DNA of 64,000 nt from Planctomycetaceae bacterium (GTDB lineage Bacteria > Planctomycetota > Planctomycetia > Planctomycetales > Planctomycetaceae): assembly GCA_021732975.1 (NCBI GenBank), contig JAKFWC010000022.1:81255-145254 (forward strand), in the 5' to 3' direction. The position numbers and the translations under genes are program-made. The notes beneath the pieces are model-generated. The model was not told where the DNA came from, did no database searches, and saw only the letters and a program-made list of their open reading frames with translations. Position 1 is the stretch's first letter; each line of letters begins with the position of its first letter. This document shows, piece by piece, positions 16,854 to 25,743 of this stretch.

Positions 16854-18248
16854 ATGACGACGACTCTCGCTCCGACATTGTCTGAAGTCGATTTGCCTCG
16901 GCACGAAGAACTGGTCGAGGAACGCCTCGTCCTGTGGTACTTCGTCGCCGCCCTGACCTTCATGTTGGTCGCCATGCTGGCGGGCATCCTGATGGGGCTG
17001 CAACTGATTCGGCACAATCCGCTTCCGACCATTGAACTTCTCTCACCCGGTCGCTGGCGGATGGTCCATACCAACGCGATTGCCTACGGCTTTATCGCCA
17101 ATGCGTTCCTGGGGCTGATGCACTGGATCGTACCGCGGTTAACATTGCGACCCGTGTTCGATCGACGATTGTCCTACGCCATCTTCTTCGCGTGGCAATT
17201 CGTCGTGCTGGCAACGGCGGTGGGGATTCTGCTCGGCGAAGCCCAAGGCCTGGAGTGGGGCGAGACACCCGTGTGGATCGATCCACTGGCGCAGGCGGGT
17301 TTGCTGTTGGTGGCGATTAACTTCGGTGCGCCGATCGTTCAGGTCAAAGGACCGCTGTATGTGACGTTGTGGTACTACCTCGCCGCGCTGGTCTGGACGT
17401 TTCTCACCTACGCGATGGGGAACTTCGTTCCGGAATACTTCGTCTGCGGTTCGAGTGCCGGAGCGGTGGGTGGATTGTTCATTCACGATCTCGTCGGCCT
17501 ATTCGTCACGCCGTTGGGCTGGGGGATGATGTACTACTTCGTACCGATTCTGCTCAAGCGGCCGATGTGGAGCCACGGATTGTCGCTGGTCGGCTTCTGG
17601 GGCTTGGCGTTCTTCTACCCGTTGCAAGGAATTCACCACTTCCTTTACACCCCCATTCCGATGTTTCTGCAATACGGAGCGGTTCTCTCGACGATCGCCC
17701 TGGAAATGGTGGTGGTGACGGTGATTATCAACTTCGTCGGAACCTTGTACGGAACCGGTAGCGAAGTCCTCCGCAATCTGCCGCTGCGATATTTCTACAC
17801 GGGCATTGCCTTCTACTTTCTGACCTGCCTGCAGTGTGCGCTGCAGACGACGTTGACGTTCCAGGCGCTGATTCACTTCACCGACTGGGTAGTAGGCCAT
17901 GCTCACATGGTGATGTTCGGCGTCTTCAGTTTGTGGCAGCTCGGGGCGATGACGTATCTGGTGCCGCGGCTGCTGAAGACCGATTGGTACTGCCCGGAAT
18001 GGTGCGAATGGCACTATTGGGCCTCGGCCGGCGGACTGCTGGTGATGGCCGGCGACCTGATTCTCGGCGGATTGTTCCAGGGCTGGTCGTGGGCCGCGTT
18101 GCAGCCGTGGGAATCTTCGGTACAAGTGTCGATCCCGTTCTGGTCCGTCCGAATGGTCGCGGGTCTGGTGATGTTCGGAGCCCACGTGCTCTTCATGTAC
18201 AACCTGTTCAAGACGTGGCAAAAGTCCCGCGCTGTGACCGCACTCTAA
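16854..18248 (+). CDS. ccoN: cbb3-type cytochrome c oxidase subunit I
   Basis: 464 residues with about 12 membrane helices. It reduces O2 to water at a haem b3-CuB centre and pumps protons; high O2 affinity is typical of the family. All metal ligands are visible: His72 (low-spin haem), His211, His261 and His262 (CuB), His349 (haem b3) and His351 (low-spin haem). Tyr255, six residues before the HH pair, sits where the cross-linked Tyr of cbb3 enzymes lies. The start is ATG 16854; an earlier in-frame ATG at 16803 adds 17 unlikely residues. Family B copy 1 and a hairpin (18266-18287) flank the gene and may adjust subunit ratios. Confidence 0.92.
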   Translation: MTTTLAPTLSEVDLPRHEELVEERLVLWYFVAALTFMLVAMLAGILMGLQLIRHNPLPTIELLSPGRWRMVHTNAIAYGFIANAFLGLMHWIVPRLTLRPVFDRRLSYAIFFAWQFVVLATAVGILLGEAQGLEWGETPVWIDPLAQAGLLLVAINFGAPIVQVKGPLYVTLWYYLAALVWTFLTYAMGNFVPEYFVCGSSAGAVGGLFIHDLVGLFVTPLGWGMMYYFVPILLKRPMWSHGLSLVGFWGLAFFYPLQGIHHFLYTPIPMFLQYGAVLSTIALEMVVVTVIINFVGTLYGTGSEVLRNLPLRYFYTGIAFYFLTCLQCALQTTLTFQALIHFTDWVVGHAHMVMFGVFSLWQLGAMTYLVPRLLKTDWYCPEWCEWHYWASAGGLLVMAGDLILGGLFQGWSWAALQPWESSVQVSIPFWSVRMVAGLVMFGAHVLFMYNLFKTWQKSRAVTAL

Positions 18249-18265
18249 GCTCATGCCGATAAACT

Positions 18266-18287
18266 CCCAGGGATGGCGATCCCTGGG
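18266..18287. terminator. Intercistronic hairpin between ccoN and ccoO
   Basis: Eight-base arms CCCAGGGA (18266-18273) and TCCCTGGG (18280-18287), loop of 6, followed by CTTCCTTT. It resembles the terminators at 2468 and 57897 in its GGGCTTC tail but with a different loop. Within the operon it may stabilise ccoN mRNA or attenuate. Confidence 0.6.
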
Positions 18288-18308
18288 CTTCCTTTGGAGT
18301 CCCGTTCC

Positions 18309-18998
18309 ATGTTTGAAAAGAAGTCCGGCATTCTGCTGATCGCCGGCGTTGGGTTCTTCGCCTTTGCGTTCCTCTCGAACGCGGTCATCCCCATTCTGAT
18401 GTACCGCCATCTTCCCGAGAAAACGGTGAAGGAAGTCGTCAACGGCAACATCCGCTATCAGTTTGAAGACCTTGCCCAGCGGTATCCCGCGGCCTTTGAA
18501 GCGGCGTATGGCAAGCCGCCGGCCGACCCGCAACAAGCCGGTGACTGGTACGACGACAAATGTGCCGAAGCCCTCGAAATCGGCCGTAAGGTCTACATCG
18601 GCGAAGGCTGCTGGCACTGTCACAGCCAGTTCGTCCGTCCCGTGTCGAACGAAGACCGACGCTGGGGACCGGTGTCGAAGTCCTGGGAGTACCAGAACCG
18701 CTTGCAACGACCGGTGATGTTCGGCACCCGGCGTGTGGGACCGGACCTCAGCCGGGAAGGGGGCCGACGTTCCAACGACTGGCACGCAGTCCATTTCTTC
18801 AAGCCGGATTCGCTGTCCCCCGCGTCACCGATGCCGCAATACCCCTGGCTGTTTGAAGGTGCCCCCGATCAGCCGAACGCCCGCGGCCTGGCATTGCTCA
18901 CCTATGTGCAATGGCTCGGTTCCTGGCTGGAGAGCTATCCGTACTACGAAGATTTCAATCCGACGCCGATCAAATCCGTCGCCGCTGCCGCGGAGTAA
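18309..18998 (+). CDS. ccoO: cbb3-type oxidase mono-haem cytochrome c subunit
   Basis: 229 residues. One N-terminal membrane helix (GILLIAGVGFFAFAFLSNAVIPIL) then a periplasmic mono-haem domain with CWHCHSQFVRP (about 107-117), the hallmark CcoO haem site, and a Met ligand in SPMPQYPW. It passes electrons from the di-haem cytochrome to CcoN. GGAG at 18296-18299, 9 bases upstream, fixes ATG 18309. The C-terminus ends in a Pro/Ala tail rather than a second helix. Confidence 0.92.
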   Translation: MFEKKSGILLIAGVGFFAFAFLSNAVIPILMYRHLPEKTVKEVVNGNIRYQFEDLAQRYPAAFEAAYGKPPADPQQAGDWYDDKCAEALEIGRKVYIGEGCWHCHSQFVRPVSNEDRRWGPVSKSWEYQNRLQRPVMFGTRRVGPDLSREGGRRSNDWHAVHFFKPDSLSPASPMPQYPWLFEGAPDQPNARGLALLTYVQWLGSWLESYPYYEDFNPTPIKSVAAAAE

Positions 18999-19031
18999 CG
19001 TTCCTCGTATTGCCTTCTATCGAGATCCCGC

Positions 19032-19328
19032 ATGGCTCCTCATCGCACGCATTGGATGACCTGGCTGTTCTCGGCCATCGTGCTGATTCCCACCATCCTG
19101 GGTTTTGCCAACAAGTTTCTAGACTTCGTGCTGGTGATTCAGGGTGACGAGGAAGGCGCGTTTGCGGCGACGCCGATCGTCAATTACCTGTTCGCGACGG
19201 CGGGCTTCTTCTGTCTGCTGTTGTGGACCGCCACGCAAGGGGCGTTCCACGATCTCGACGGCCCAAGTCGCACGATGTTCGAGAACGAGCAGCGACTGGA
19301 CCGTGCATCGCCGCCAACGGTTGGATGA
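19032..19328 (+). CDS. Small two-helix membrane protein of the cbb3 operon
   Basis: 98 residues. Two hydrophobic helices (about 10-36 and 48-68) joined by an acidic loop (QGDEEGAFAATP), then a short charged tail. It has no family motif I can name. Its position directly after ccoO and before a one-helix peptide suggests a small oxidase subunit or assembly factor, as CcoQ/CcoH are in proteobacteria, but it is not a clear homologue of either. Confidence 0.65.
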   Translation: MAPHRTHWMTWLFSAIVLIPTILGFANKFLDFVLVIQGDEEGAFAATPIVNYLFATAGFFCLLLWTATQGAFHDLDGPSRTMFENEQRLDRASPPTVG

Positions 19329-19380
19329 CGATTCCACCGGCCCGCCATTTCCCAATGCGCCCTCTTCCGAAGTCACGCCC

Positions 19381-19557
19381 ATGAGCACACCAAATTCCGG
19401 TTCGCCTGAAAAAGACCTGCAATACCACACTTACTCCAGCAGCGTCATTCCATGGTATGTGCGACTGATCTGGGTCGTGTTCTGGATCTTCGCGGCGGCC
19501 TACGTCATTCGCAACTTCCTGCCGGCGATTCAAACCGAACTGCTGACGCCCCCATGA
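19381..19557 (+). CDS. Single-helix peptide of the cbb3 operon (CcoQ/CcoH-like position)
   Basis: 58 residues: polar N-terminus, then one helix (WYVRLIWVVFWIFAAAYVIR, about 25-44) and a short tail. ATG 19381 is a sensible start. The stop overlaps the ATG of the copper ATPase gene (ATGA, 19554-19557), so the two are translationally coupled. The role is inferred from context. Confidence 0.68.
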   Translation: MSTPNSGSPEKDLQYHTYSSSVIPWYVRLIWVVFWIFAAAYVIRNFLPAIQTELLTPP

Positions 19558-21710
19558 ACACGCCCCAGAACGACGCGCTGACATGCCATTACTGCAGCCT
19601 GCCGGTGACAGGTTCGGCGAACGGCGATGAGCCCGTCTACTGCTGTTTCGGCTGTCGTTTTGCCGAACAGGTGACCGGTGCCACGGGGGCGCAAGGTGAA
19701 GCGCGGTGGATGGCGACGGCGCTCGGGCTGTCAGTCTTCTGCACGATGAATGTCGTGATGATGACGATGGCGCTCTGGAGTTATGCCGGGGCTGCGCACA
19801 CCCCGTTTGAGGCTGGGCTCGCTGACTTTCTGCGCTACGGTGCGCTGCTGTTTGCGGCCCCGGTGGTTTTGCTGCTCGGACGTGCCCTGGCGGTGAATGC
19901 CGCGGATCAATTGCGTCGCGGACAGCTTTCCACCGACCTGTTGCTGCTGACCGGCGTGGTAGCGGCGTTTGCCGTCTCCGTGGTCTCGACGGTCCGCGGT
20001 GAGGGCCATGTCTACTTTGAAGTCAGTTGCGTGATTCTCGTGCTCGTCACGCTGGGCCGCTGGCTGGAAGCCACCGGCCGCCTGCAAGCCTCCTCGGCTC
20101 TCGACGAACTGGAGAAGCTGATTCCCGAGACCGTTCGCTGTGTCGATGCCAACGGAGCAACACATTCCGTTCCACGGAACAATGTCGCCGTGGGGCAACT
20201 CGTCCGCGTTCTGTCCGGCGAACGGATTCCCGTCGACGGTCAGGTCACGCGCGGCCGCGCTGTGGTCGACGAGCAGTTTTTCACCGGAGAAAGCATCCCC
20301 GTCGAAAAACATACCGGCAGCGCCGTTCTGGGTGGCAGCTTAAACCTCGACGGCGACTTGCTGATCGAAGTCCAGGCCCCCGCGACCGCCGGCGCACTCG
20401 GGCGACTGGTCGAAGCCGTCCGGACAGCACGCCTCAGGAAAGGACGCTTTCAGTTACTCGCCGACCAGTGGTCAGCGCGCTTCTTTCCGATCATCGCCGT
20501 GATTTCATTGGCAACGTTCGGTTATCACGGCTGGCAGTCGGGATGGGATGTCGGATTGATGACCGCTCTTTCCGTTGTGTTGATCGCCTGCCCGTGTGCC
20601 TTGGCGCTGGCGACACCCTTGGCGATCTGGGCGGCACTGGCGTCCGCGGCACAACACGGTGTGCTGTTTCGCAGCGGTGAGGCCCTCGAACGACTCGCTG
20701 GAGTTCGCGCGATCCGCTGGGACAAGACGGGAACGCTGACCACGGGGACACCCAGGGTTCGTGGCATCCTTTGCGAACATCCGGACGAACGCCCCCTCGT
20801 GATGGAACTGGCCAGCGCGCTGGTAAGCGGGTCCACGCACATCTATTCCGAAGCGATTCTTCGCTATCTCGATATCACCCCGGAGGCGACGGTTAACGGC
20901 GTGGAAACCGTCTCCGGACGCGGCATCCGCATCACCACGCCCACACTCGGTGAAGTCTCGTTGGGCTCGGTCACCTTCATGGCAGAGAGTGGTCTTCTTG
21001 AAGGACCGATTCTGTCGGCGGCATTGTCGCGTCCCGGTCAAGCGGATGCCGCGAGCGTGTTGATTGGTTGGAACCAGCAGGTTCGCGGCGTCTTTCTGCT
21101 GGACGAAGCACTGCGTCCGGAAGCCGTGGCAGCCATCGAGGCCTGTCGCCAACTTGCCTTGGACCTCGCCGTTTTGACCGGCGACCGTGGTGAACGGGGA
21201 CGGTACTGGCAGCAGGTCTTGCACGTCCCCGTCGTGGCGGAATTGTTGCCGGAACAGAAACTGACGGAGATTCGCCGTGCGCATCAGGAATGCGGCAGCG
21301 TGGCGATGGTGGGGGACGGCTTGAATGACGCCCCGGCCCTCGCCGCCGCCGACATCGGTATCGCGATGGGTTGCGGCGCCGATATCACGCGCGATTCAGC
21401 GGATGTCTGTCTCTTACCGAACGACTTGCGATTGGTTCCGTGGGCGATTCAACATTCACGGCGGACGGTCAGTACGATCCGTCAGAACCTCGCCTGGTCG
21501 TTCGGCTACAACAGTCTGGGAGTGATTGTCGCGACGACCGGAGCATTGCATCCCGCGGTGGCGGCCGTGTTGATGGTCGTCAGCAGTCTGATGGTGCTGG
21601 GGAATTCACTCCGTTTGAAGCAGAGTCCCAACGAATTGATCGGGAGCGAATCCTCGAATGAAGCCTGTCCGCTGGAGATAACACCTTCGACCGTGGAGAC
21701 CACACCATGA
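19554..21710 (+). CDS. ccoI: Copper-translocating P1B-type ATPase for oxidase assembly
   Basis: 718 residues. It exports copper needed to build the CuB centre. The N-terminus has the paired-Cys metal-binding domain of this subgroup (CHYCSLP ... YCCFGC). Then come about eight helices, the TGES actuator loop (FTGESIPVEKH), the CPC ion site at 346-348, Asp390 in DKTGTLTTG (phosphorylated residue) and GDGLNDAPAL. Its place in the operon behind CcoN/CcoO identifies it as CcoI/FixI. It is coupled to both neighbours by ATGA overlaps. Confidence 0.92.
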   Translation: MNTPQNDALTCHYCSLPVTGSANGDEPVYCCFGCRFAEQVTGATGAQGEARWMATALGLSVFCTMNVVMMTMALWSYAGAAHTPFEAGLADFLRYGALLFAAPVVLLLGRALAVNAADQLRRGQLSTDLLLLTGVVAAFAVSVVSTVRGEGHVYFEVSCVILVLVTLGRWLEATGRLQASSALDELEKLIPETVRCVDANGATHSVPRNNVAVGQLVRVLSGERIPVDGQVTRGRAVVDEQFFTGESIPVEKHTGSAVLGGSLNLDGDLLIEVQAPATAGALGRLVEAVRTARLRKGRFQLLADQWSARFFPIIAVISLATFGYHGWQSGWDVGLMTALSVVLIACPCALALATPLAIWAALASAAQHGVLFRSGEALERLAGVRAIRWDKTGTLTTGTPRVRGILCEHPDERPLVMELASALVSGSTHIYSEAILRYLDITPEATVNGVETVSGRGIRITTPTLGEVSLGSVTFMAESGLLEGPILSAALSRPGQADAASVLIGWNQQVRGVFLLDEALRPEAVAAIEACRQLALDLAVLTGDRGERGRYWQQVLHVPVVAELLPEQKLTEIRRAHQECGSVAMVGDGLNDAPALAAADIGIAMGCGADITRDSADVCLLPNDLRLVPWAIQHSRRTVSTIRQNLAWSFGYNSLGVIVATTGALHPAVAAVLMVVSSLMVLGNSLRLKQSPNELIGSESSNEACPLEITPSTVETTP

Positions 21711-22468
21711 TGTGGTCTTATGCATTGATCGCGTTGGGGGGTCTGCTCGGCTCGTCGCATTGCCTCGGCATGTGTGGCGGGTTTGCCCTGATGCTGGGAA
21801 TGGGCCGTCCGTCGTTGTGGCACAATCTGCAAGGGCAACTCGTCTACAGCGCAGGGCGGATCGCAAGCTACGCGACTTTGGGAGGGATCGCAGGTTTCGC
21901 CGGGAAATCGCTCGCTGAACGCGTCCCGGCGATCGTCAATGTTCCCGCAGTGTTGTGCGTGATCTCCGGGCTGTTTCTGGTGTGGCAGGGGTTGCATGCG
22001 GCGGGCTGGCTCCGTCGTCGTCAATCGGCTCAGCCGAGCGCGGGATGTCTGTTCGGCACCTTATTCGCGACTTTGTTGAAGTATCCCGCCCTGCGGAATG
22101 CCTTTGCCGCAGGTATCTTCACCGGGTTGTTGCCATGCGGACTCGTGTATGCCTTTGTCTCGCTGGCGGCCAGTTCGGGCGACTTGCTGCAAGGGATACT
22201 GATCATGCTGGCGTTTGGTTCGGGAACCGTTCCGTTGATGGTGCTCGCGGGGGCTGGCGGAACGATGCTCGGTGTCACGGCTCGGCAACGATTGTGGAAA
22301 GCCGCCGCGTGGTCCGTCGTGTTGACCGGCCTCCTGACTCTCGGCCGCGGCGTGGCGTTCCTGCAGTCCTCCACGAAACCGCCGGCTCAGCGCTGTCCAT
22401 TCTGTATCACCACGGATTCACCGGATGGAGCGACGACCCCGCATCCGGCGGTCGCAGTTCGTCGTTGA
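21707..22468 (+). CDS. TauE/SafE-family membrane protein (COG2836-type)
   Basis: 253 residues with about six helices. The opening GSSHCLGMCGGFALML is the HCxGMCGG signature of the COG2836 branch that accompanies ccoGHIS-type oxidase assembly genes, and these Cys/His residues may bind metal. A second conserved turn is FTGLLPCGLVYAF. Its ATG overlaps the stop of ccoI. It probably handles copper or redox equivalents during oxidase maturation; transport of sulphite is only a family label. Confidence 0.8.
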   Translation: MMWSYALIALGGLLGSSHCLGMCGGFALMLGMGRPSLWHNLQGQLVYSAGRIASYATLGGIAGFAGKSLAERVPAIVNVPAVLCVISGLFLVWQGLHAAGWLRRRQSAQPSAGCLFGTLFATLLKYPALRNAFAAGIFTGLLPCGLVYAFVSLAASSGDLLQGILIMLAFGSGTVPLMVLAGAGGTMLGVTARQRLWKAAAWSVVLTGLLTLGRGVAFLQSSTKPPAQRCPFCITTDSPDGATTPHPAVAVRR

Positions 22469-22478
22469 GGAAATCGGG

Positions 22479-22964
22479 ATGTCGATCCAGACCATGAGCG
22501 AAATGACCATACTTGATGAGAAGGGGCATCGTGAACCATCACCAACAACGGTGGCCGTCGCGCCCGCACGAAGCTCGTTCTGGACGCGTCACAAGACGCT
22601 GATCAACTTCTGGCTCGACGCCGTGCTCTTGCTCCTGTTCCTCGTGCAAGCCTGGCTGCTGACGGTTGTCGCGCTCGTCTTTCCTCGTGACGACCTTCGC
22701 AGCACGATCTGGGGTATCGGTTTTGCAGATTGGCTCGACGGATTGTTTATTGTTTTTTGCACCTTCGGCGTGGGGGTCACACTGCATGTGATGCTACATT
22801 GGACCTGGATTTGCGGGACGATCGCCACGCGGTTGCTCGGTCGAAAGGCGACCAGAGACGATGGAACCCAGACCCTGCTTGGTGTCGGCTTTCTGATTGC
22901 GTTGTTGCATGCCTTGGGCGCCGCCATTCTGGCCGCTCGATTGTCGCTGCTGACTCCATCCTGA
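22479..22964 (+). CDS. DUF4405-like membrane protein
   Basis: 161 residues. Three or four helices (FWLDAVLLLLFLVQAWLL, WLDGLFIVFCTFGVGVTLHVMLHW, GFLIALLHALGAAILAARLSLL). The His-rich pattern (LHVMLHW, LLHALGA) is typical of DUF4405 cytochrome b561-like proteins, where histidines can hold haem b. GAGG precedes ATG 22479 by 8 bases. It closes the structural part of the oxidase operon, ahead of the regulators. The redox role is inferred. Confidence 0.7.
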   Translation: MSIQTMSEMTILDEKGHREPSPTTVAVAPARSSFWTRHKTLINFWLDAVLLLLFLVQAWLLTVVALVFPRDDLRSTIWGIGFADWLDGLFIVFCTFGVGVTLHVMLHWTWICGTIATRLLGRKATRDDGTQTLLGVGFLIALLHALGAAILAARLSLLTPS

Positions 22965-23011
22965 CCGACAGCAAACCAACCACCGTTAGTCTAATTCACG
23001 CTGAGCCTGTC

Positions 23012-24472
23012 ATGTCGAACTTGCCCGCCGATGCCTCGCATGCACTGGAAGAACGGTTCCGGCTGTTGCTGGAAGCGTCGCCGGCGGGCGTGATTCTCGT
23101 CGATCGCGAGGCCCGCATCCTGTTGATCAATCAGCGCGTGGAAAGCTGGTTCGGCTACTCGCGCGATGAACTCATCGGCCAGTTCATCGAAGTCCTCGTC
23201 CCCGATTCGGTCCGCCCGCACCACATTCCGCTGCGCGACGGTTATCTGCGCGCCCCGACCGTGCGACCGATCGGTTCCAATCGCGACCTGCATGCCCGCC
23301 GCAAAGACGGCAGCGAGTTTCCGTGCGACATCAGCCTCCATCCGCTTCCGCAGAAGGACGATGACGACTTGCAAGTGATGGTCCACATCGTCGACATCAC
23401 CGAACGGAAGCGGTTGGAGGCCGAACGACGGCAGCAGGAATCGCATCGCCGCCTGCGGTTTATGATCGACAACCTTCCCGCCGGGGCGGTCTACGTCTCC
23501 GATCAAACGATTGCGGCGAACCGCGCCACCGAGGGAATCACCGGTTATTCGCGGCAGGAACTCCGAACGATCGAAAACTGGTTTACACAATTGTTCGGTG
23601 ACCGGGCTGCGGAAGTTCAAGCACAGTATAACGCCGATCGCGCCCTGCGCTTTCCAGCGACACGAACGTTGGAAATCATCCGCAAGGACGGGCAACGGCG
23701 ATGGATCGAACATGCCGCGTATGGGGATGACCAACACGAAGTGTGGCTGCTGCACGATGTCACCGAGCGCATCCGGGCGCAGTATCAGGTCGTGCAGGGG
23801 GAACGGCTCGCCGCCATCGGCGAGATGATGACGGCGCTCGCTCACGAAAGCCGCAATGCGCTGCAGCGCTCACAAGCCTGCCTGGAAATGCTCGAAGTCG
23901 ATCTGGAAAGCCAACCCGAAGCGCTGGACCTCGTCCGCCGCGCTCAGCGGGCGGTCGATGAACTCCAACGGCTTTACGAAGAAGTCCGCGAGTACGCTGC
24001 GCCGCTGCGTCTGGAGTTACAGGAATCGAACCTGCGGGAATTATGGATGGAAGTCTGGTCAAACCTCGCCCCGTCCATCGGAACGAAGCAGATCGCGTTT
24101 CACGATGATTGCCCGTTCGTCCCGGCCGCGTCCGTCGATCGTCATCGGTTTTGCCAGGTCTTGCGGAACGTTCTCGAAAACTCGATCGCCGCGCTGCCGT
24201 CGGCAGGGGGCATTGTCTCCGTGACAAGCCTGGACGCCCGGCTGCATGGAAAGCCCGCCCTGCAGATTGCTATTCGCGACAACGGCTCGGGGATGAGTGC
24301 CGAACAACGGGCACGCCTGTTCGAGCCGTTCTTCACCACCAAGGCCCGCGGCACGGGCCTGGGCATGCCCATCGCCCGCCGCATCATGGAGGCCCATCGC
24401 GGGGAGATTGAACTGGGCCCGGCCGAGTCGGGAACCGAAATCCTTCTACGTTTGCCGATGGCGACGACGTGA
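23012..24472 (+). CDS. PAS-PAS histidine kinase (NtrB-like), oxidase operon
   Basis: 486 residues, no membrane segment, so cytoplasmic. Two PAS domains (about 12-130 and 150-255), then HisKA with phospho-His278 (ALAHESRNALQ) and a full ATPase: NVLENSIAAL (N box), IRDNGSGM (G1), FEPFFTTKARGTGLGMPIA (F and G2). PAS domains of this kind sense O2, redox state or ligands. The start is ATG 23012. It is the only kinase near the orphan NtrC-type regulator (13314) and probably its partner, giving an operon that makes its own sensor. Confidence 0.88.
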   Translation: MSNLPADASHALEERFRLLLEASPAGVILVDREARILLINQRVESWFGYSRDELIGQFIEVLVPDSVRPHHIPLRDGYLRAPTVRPIGSNRDLHARRKDGSEFPCDISLHPLPQKDDDDLQVMVHIVDITERKRLEAERRQQESHRRLRFMIDNLPAGAVYVSDQTIAANRATEGITGYSRQELRTIENWFTQLFGDRAAEVQAQYNADRALRFPATRTLEIIRKDGQRRWIEHAAYGDDQHEVWLLHDVTERIRAQYQVVQGERLAAIGEMMTALAHESRNALQRSQACLEMLEVDLESQPEALDLVRRAQRAVDELQRLYEEVREYAAPLRLELQESNLRELWMEVWSNLAPSIGTKQIAFHDDCPFVPAASVDRHRFCQVLRNVLENSIAALPSAGGIVSVTSLDARLHGKPALQIAIRDNGSGMSAEQRARLFEPFFTTKARGTGLGMPIARRIMEAHRGEIELGPAESGTEILLRLPMATT

Positions 24473-24512
24473 TGTTCTTTTCAACCTGAGATCGCTTGAC
24501 GAGAGTTGCCCG

Positions 24513-24908
24513 ATGTCGACTGCGCCCTTGAGAATTGCCATTGCCGACGACGAAGTCGACATGCGCGACTATTTGCTCAAGATGTTGCCGCGCCTCGGGC
24601 ACCTCGTGGTTGCCGTTGCTGCCGACGGCAATCAACTGGTGGCCGAATGTCAGCGGACGTTGCCCGATCTCATCATCACCGACCTCAAGATGCCCCATCG
24701 AGATGGCCTCTCGGCGGTCGAAGAAATCTGGCGCGGGCGAGCCGTACCAGTGATCTTCATCTCGGCTTACCCTCAAGAACTCGCCGACAGCGCCGTGTCG
24801 AAATCGCCGCTGACAACGGTGCTCGTCAAGCCGATCAAGCGCGCCGACCTGGAACCAATTCTGCGCCGTGCCGCATCGAGCCAGCCGAAGCCGAACTCGT
24901 CACCATGA
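24513..24908 (+). CDS. Single-domain response regulator
   Basis: 131 residues, receiver only: acidic pair ADDE, phospho-acceptor Asp57 (IITDLKMPHRDG), Thr/Ser switch (IFISAY) and Lys (LVKPIKRAD). With no output domain it may act as a phosphate sink, CheY-like effector or relay for the kinase encoded 40 bases upstream. Three bases separate its stop from that of the convergent sigma factor gene. Confidence 0.88.
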   Translation: MSTAPLRIAIADDEVDMRDYLLKMLPRLGHLVVAVAADGNQLVAECQRTLPDLIITDLKMPHRDGLSAVEEIWRGRAVPVIFISAYPQELADSAVSKSPLTTVLVKPIKRADLEPILRRAASSQPKPNSSP

Positions 24909-24911
24909 GCT

Positions 24912-25457
24912 TCAGTCCCACGCATCGCTCCAGCGTTGTTCCATATATTCGCGTAGCGCCCGGCAACCGCGATGCAGCCGCGTCTTCACGACGGCGGCGT
25001 TGGTTCCCAGTAACTCCGCGGTTTCGTTGGTGCTGAACCCTTCAAAGTATCGCAATTGAATGACCGACCGCTGTGGTTCAGGCAGGTGGCTTAACGCCTC
25101 ACGCAGCATCGCGTGAGTTTCCGTTTCGTCGAGCCGATCCACGATCACAGCGCCATTCTGAAACGGAAGCAGTTCTTCCAGCGAAGGCATGCACCGGCGC
25201 GATTGCGACCGCAACTTCATCAGACACACATTGACGACGATGCGGTGCAGCCAGGTTTCGAGCTTACACATCCCGCGGAACCGGGAGAGCTGCCGCAGTG
25301 CCGAAACCATCGCGTCTTGCACAGCATCCGCACACTCGGCTTCACAGGGCAGGTATCGTCGCGCCACGGCCAGGAACCGCGGGCCATATTGGCGCACAGC
25401 CTCATCCAGGTCGTGCTGGGTTGCGGGAGTCGGTTCGGGGGGATTCAACAGCATCAT
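24912..25457 (-). CDS. ECF-type RNA polymerase sigma factor
   Basis: 181 residues with sigma-70 region 2 (DAVQDAMVSALRQLSRFRG, then CKLETWLHRIVVNVCLMKLR) and region 4 helix-turn-helix (LPEPQRSVIQLRYFEGFSTNETAELL). It lacks regions 1 and 3, as ECF factors do. The N-terminus is made by two consecutive ATGs (25455 and 25452), the first overlapping the stop of the upstream STAS gene. No transmembrane anti-sigma gene is adjacent, so control may run through the STAS partner. Confidence 0.88.
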   Translation of the reverse strand: MMLLNPPEPTPATQHDLDEAVRQYGPRFLAVARRYLPCEAECADAVQDAMVSALRQLSRFRGMCKLETWLHRIVVNVCLMKLRSQSRRCMPSLEELLPFQNGAVIVDRLDETETHAMLREALSHLPEPQRSVIQLRYFEGFSTNETAELLGTNAAVVKTRLHRGCRALREYMEQRWSDAWD

Positions 25458-25720
25458 GCAAACCTTGACCGTAAAAGTTCTTCAACAAACGGGGTGACTC
25501 GCTCGAGGATCACGCCGTGATCCTGAAGCCGCTGGAGCAAAGCGACGCCTTGCGCATCGACAAATTGCACGCGGGAAAGATCGAGGTGCAGAGTCGCCGG
25601 AGACGCGGCTGTGGCCTCCACAGCGCGCTCTAACTCGTCCACCCACGGGCCAATCAAACGCCCTTCCAGTCGCAAGCCGGGCTCGTCGTTGTTCGTGGGG
25701 ATCGGGGTAATTCGCAGCAT
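25454..25720 (-). CDS. STAS-domain protein lacking the phospho-Ser
   Basis: 88 residues forming a complete STAS fold (EGRLIGPWVDELERAV, LHLDLSRVQFVDAQGVALLQRL). STAS anti-anti-sigma factors carry a phosphorylatable Ser in the D-S-S/T-G loop; here the loop reads FVDAQGVALL, so this residue is missing. It may act as an unregulated binder of an anti-sigma factor or of another STAS partner. The gene overlaps the ECF sigma gene by 4 bases and is surely co-transcribed. A GTGAT-N4-ATCAC palindrome lies 24 bases upstream. Confidence 0.8.
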   Translation of the reverse strand: MLRITPIPTNNDEPGLRLEGRLIGPWVDELERAVEATAASPATLHLDLSRVQFVDAQGVALLQRLQDHGVILERVTPFVEELLRSRFA

Positions 25721-25743
25721 CGCAAGGCTCTCATCATTCGCGT

